Of a stretch of 64,000 nt of DNA, positions 61,443-64,000 are shown one piece after another. The first letter of the stretch is position 1. The number at the start of each line of letters is the position of its first letter. The translations under genes and the position numbers were made by a program. The notes beneath the pieces were generated by a model that ran no database searches, was not told the origin of the DNA, and worked only from the letters and a program-made list of their open reading frames with translations. The stretch comes from Streptomyces griseorubiginosus. GTDB lineage: Bacteria; Actinomycetota; Actinomycetes; Streptomycetales; Streptomycetaceae. The stretch spans positions 62,001 to 126,000 of the forward strand of contig NZ_KQ948737.1 in the NCBI RefSeq assembly GCF_001514195.1, written 5' to 3'.

Positions 61443-62333
61443 TTGCCCTCGCGCATAGCCCTCGTCGGTGCCGGCCGCATGGGGACACCTCTGGCTGGAC
61501 GCTTGGTCTCGGCGGGACACACGGTGACCGTTGCCGATGTGCGACCCGAACGCGAAGAAGCGGTGCGCTCGTTGGGGGCGAACTGGGCGGCCTCCGTCAC
61601 CACCGCCGCAGCCGGGGCGGATGTACTGGTCAGCGTGGTTCCCGGACCCGATGAGGCTGCGGCAGCCCTTACGGACGCCGTGTTCGCCGCCTTGGCCCCT
61701 GGGGCGGTGTGGATCGACATGACGAGCAACTCCCCTGCGGCGGCACGGCAGTTGCGCGAGCGAGCCGGGGCCCACGGTGTCGAAGTCCTCGAAGCACCCA
61801 TGGGCGGCAGTCCGGACGACGCCGAACACGGGCGCCTGCGGCTGTTCGTGGGCGGATCCGCCGAGGTCCTCGACCGGTGCAGGCCACTGCTGGAAGCGGT
61901 GGCGACACCGGACCGGATCCGCCACATGGGCGGCCCGGGAACCGGCTGCACGACGAAACTCCTCATCAACCTCCTCTGGTTCGGGCAGGCCACGGCCACC
62001 GCCGAGGCACTGCTCCTGGGACGCCGAGTCGGCATCGACCTCGCCGCCCTGCACGAGACGCTCGCCGACAGCGCGGCGGGGAGCGACTTCATCCGCCGGG
62101 ACCTGCCGGCGTTGTTCGCCGGCGACTACCTTCGCTCGTACGGCCTCCACCGCATCCACGACCAGCTCGAGGTCATCACCGCTGAGGCCCGAGACCTCGG
62201 CACCCCACACGAGATGGCCGACACAGTGCTGCGCCTCCACCGGCTGGCATTGGAGCGCTTCGGGCCTGTCGACGGCGAACTCCTCGCCGTGGCCCTGCTG
62301 GAGGAAGCCGCCGGTACCCTGCTGCGCCTCTGA
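61443..62333 (+). CDS. 3-Hydroxyisobutyrate-dehydrogenase-like oxidoreductase
   Basis: 296 residues. Rossmann IALVGAGRMGTPLAGRLVSA, EAPMGGSPDDAEHGRLRLFV (the GGxxGA region altered), and the catalytic-Lys region GGPGTGCTTKLLINLLWFG. TTG start with GGTGGTGATT just upstream; the nearby GTGs are out of frame. Oxidises a small beta-hydroxyacid; substrate unknown. Confidence 0.88.
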   Translation: MPSRIALVGAGRMGTPLAGRLVSAGHTVTVADVRPEREEAVRSLGANWAASVTTAAAGADVLVSVVPGPDEAAAALTDAVFAALAPGAVWIDMTSNSPAAARQLRERAGAHGVEVLEAPMGGSPDDAEHGRLRLFVGGSAEVLDRCRPLLEAVATPDRIRHMGGPGTGCTTKLLINLLWFGQATATAEALLLGRRVGIDLAALHETLADSAAGSDFIRRDLPALFAGDYLRSYGLHRIHDQLEVITAEARDLGTPHEMADTVLRLHRLALERFGPVDGELLAVALLEEAAGTLLRL

Positions 62334-62408
62334 CCGGTGCGGTCGCCGGTCCCACAAGAGCATGGACATCCGCGGCTGGGCGCAGCGCAGGGGTGGGGCC
62401 AGAAGCAG

Positions 62409-63299
62409 TTACGGGGTCCCGGTCGGGGCGTCGCTCGGGGGTGTGCCGCCGCCCCCGCTGCCGGCGCCGGTGTTCTCGGCGTCGGGGTCGATGCTCAGGG
62501 TGAGGGAGCCCTTGTATCCCTTGGACGGGTCCTTCTTGTGGACGGCCTTGAGGGTCAGCAGGCCGCTGGAGGCGCCGCCGCCGTCGTAGACCATGTCGTC
62601 GGCGAGCTTCGTGTAGGTGCCGGTGTGCTTGGCGTACGGTTCCAGCGCGAAGATCGCTTCTGCGGTGTCGTCGTCGAAGAACAGCTGGCCGGTGTAGTTG
62701 ACCTTGCCGCCCTCGTAGGTACCGTCCTCCTTCTGACCGCCGGTGTGCACCTTGACGTGGATGTGGCAGGTGCGCGGGATGTACCAGCCGGGGAAGATCG
62801 TCTCGAACTTGACGACCCCATGGGCGTTGGCAATCTGGTAGCCGCGCAGGTAGTTGTTGTCGTCGGCGCTGTCGCCCTCCTCGCTCTCGGCGGGGACCGA
62901 GCCGCCGGGGCTTGCGGTGGTGTAGCCGGAGTAGTAGCCCCAAGCGTCGCAGTGCCAGATCTCAACGGCGGCCCCCTTGACCGGGGTACAGCCGTCGGTG
63001 GCGTCCACCACGGTGAGGGACACCGTCAGCGGGACACCGCTCTTGCCCTCCGTGATGTCTTTGCGCACCAGAGCGCCGTCGAGGTAGTACGGCCCCTCCG
63101 TGACGCTGGACATCAGCTGCATGCACGCCGCGCCCGCCGAGGTGGCTGTCGAGGACGCGCTCGCCGCGGTCTGGGTGGTCGTGTCGGCGAAGGCCGACTG
63201 ATAGCCGGTGAGAGCGAGGCCTCCGGCCGCGACCGTGCCGCCGCTTACCGCGAGTGCGTGGCGTCGAGTGATGGAGGTGTTCTTGTGGTTTCCCGTCAT
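62409..63299 (-). CDS. Tat-exported intradiol (catechol-type) dioxygenase
   Basis: 296 residues. Twin-arginine signal (ITRRHALAVSGGTVAAGGLA), then the intradiol core: metal Tyr in VTEGPYYLDG, RGYQIANAHGVVKFETIFPG, HxH in IPRTCHIHVKVHTGG, and AVEIWHCDAWGYYSGY. The C-terminal tail is Gly/Ser-rich, as in secreted dioxygenases of biomass-degrading Streptomyces. Opens catechol-like rings outside the cell. ATG 63299. Confidence 0.9.
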   Translation of the reverse strand: MTGNHKNTSITRRHALAVSGGTVAAGGLALTGYQSAFADTTTQTAASASSTATSAGAACMQLMSSVTEGPYYLDGALVRKDITEGKSGVPLTVSLTVVDATDGCTPVKGAAVEIWHCDAWGYYSGYTTASPGGSVPAESEEGDSADDNNYLRGYQIANAHGVVKFETIFPGWYIPRTCHIHVKVHTGGQKEDGTYEGGKVNYTGQLFFDDDTAEAIFALEPYAKHTGTYTKLADDMVYDGGGASSGLLTLKAVHKKDPSKGYKGSLTLSIDPDAENTGAGSGGGGTPPSDAPTGTP

Positions 63300-63915
63300 G
63301 ATCGTGAACTTACGGAACTGGCCTGTCAGAGAGATGAGTTACAGCTGGCGTAGCGCTGTGGGAGGTGAGTACCGGGGCGGGGAGAGGCTCGGGGTCAGCC
63401 GGGCACAGCGGCTCCGGTGTCACGTTCGACGTGCCGGTGGTGCGTGGCCGGCTGGTACTCCAGTCAGCTCGGCTGTCGCCGACGCGGTCGCACTGCGCGA
63501 GAGTTCCGTTCAGCTGGACGAACTCCGGATCATGCGTCTGTAGATTCCTGGGCAGGCCCGGGGTTCTTTCAGCGAGCAGGCCGGTCACGGCGTTGACGTG
63601 CGCATGGGCGGTGCCGACGGAGTACCGACGCGGTGCGGCAGGACAGGGAATGAACGAGGCTCCTGTGACGGCGAGATAAGGCTTCGAACAACTCCCCCAA
63701 CGGCACGGGGGCTTGGTACGTTGCGACCCCTTACCCCAGCCTCACATGTTTCACCCGATCGTTGGCCACGCTGAAAACTCTCCATGAACAGCCAGGGAAC
63801 CGAAGCGCACGGCGCGGTGACCACTTGGGTGAGCGGATCACACTTCGCCCAACGGAACTGTGTGGACGGTATTTTGAGTTGACATCAATTCAATATTCCC
63901 AGGGGGTAGTTGGTC
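63300..63915. other. Gap with promoter of the final gene
   Basis: No supported gene in about 600 bases. Near the end TTGACA at 63879-63884 is a good -35 element 32 bases before the next start. Confidence 0.5.
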
Positions 63916-64000
63916 GTGCACAGAATCGTGAAGATCAGAACCATAGGGATCTCAGCCATCGCCCTGGCCGCCCTGGGAGCGACTTACGCGGGAGCCACCG
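63916..64000 (+). CDS. Secreted protein, N-terminus only (cut by window end)
   Basis: A GTG with AGGGGGT upstream begins VHRIVKIRTIGISAIALAAL then GATYAGAT, a Sec-type signal peptide. The rest lies beyond the window. Confidence 0.6.
   Translation, partial: MHRIVKIRTIGISAIALAALGATYAGAT

Noticed and set aside
63585..63824. 79-codon minus-strand frame
   Set aside because: No ribosome site, no family match, and composition unlike coding sequence.

Overview
The window is a high-GC actinomycete chromosome, most likely a Streptomyces or close relative. The signs are strong G/C third positions, GTG starts, GTGA/ATGA gene overlaps, coenzyme F420 enzymes, SpoIIE-type PP2C phosphatases with anti-sigma-type kinase domains, an MmyB-type regulator, Tat and Sec secreted proteins, and the type of decayed genes common on Streptomyces chromosome arms. 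No rRNA, convincing tRNA, CRISPR array or intact mobile element was seen.

1-9 kb is a low-oxygen/dormancy-like block. It holds the 3' part of a phosphofructokinase with PPi-type active-site residues, universal stress proteins (one intact, two truncated), a DoxX-like membrane protein, pyruvate formate-lyase with its activase behind a small membrane ORF, a cNMP-binding-fold protein and a CBS-CBS-BON protein. Deletion scars fuse an aldolase start to universal stress protein remnants, and a SulP permease is decayed.

9-17 kb holds a DUF402 protein, a LiaF-like protein, an antitoxin/Fic-like pair with an operator over its start codon, an SDR with a divergent MmyB-type regulator, and an arsenic cluster (arsR, aquaporin, arsC, divergent arsM).

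17-38 kb is the most striking part: an apparent catabolic island. It carries a GcvT-like C1 transferase, purU and folD; a PuuD-like hydrolase, a PuuC-like aldehyde dehydrogenase and an APC permease; two P450s, two ferredoxins and a ferredoxin reductase; homoprotocatechuate meta-cleavage genes (HpaG-, HpaD- and HpaE-like) with an acetoacetate-decarboxylase-like protein; a glutamine-synthetase-like ligase; and an F420-dependent LLM oxidoreductase with an F420:NADPH reductase. Two paralogous TetR regulators flank it, and three of its control regions carry the same TATCC-N4-GGATA dyad. I infer a regulon that dealkylates and oxidises a methylated or methoxylated aromatic amine or arylacetate, salvages the C1 unit through folate, activates an amine by gamma-glutamylation and opens the ring through homoprotocatechuate. 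The substrate is not known from sequence.

38-51 kb holds a PAS-PP2C-HATPase phosphatase, a tautomerase, an SDR/LysR pair, and kdpFABC with kdpE but no kdpD, followed by a decayed APC permease, an FAD amine-oxidase-like protein and an MFS fragment. 51-64 kb holds a TetR/epoxide-hydrolase pair with three phased operators, a zone of transposase remnants and small secreted proteins, an SDR and a LuxR regulator both truncated at a shared head-to-head junction, a second PP2C phosphatase sharing a repeat motif with the first, a 3-hydroxyisobutyrate-dehydrogenase-like enzyme, a Tat-exported intradiol dioxygenase and the start of another secreted protein.
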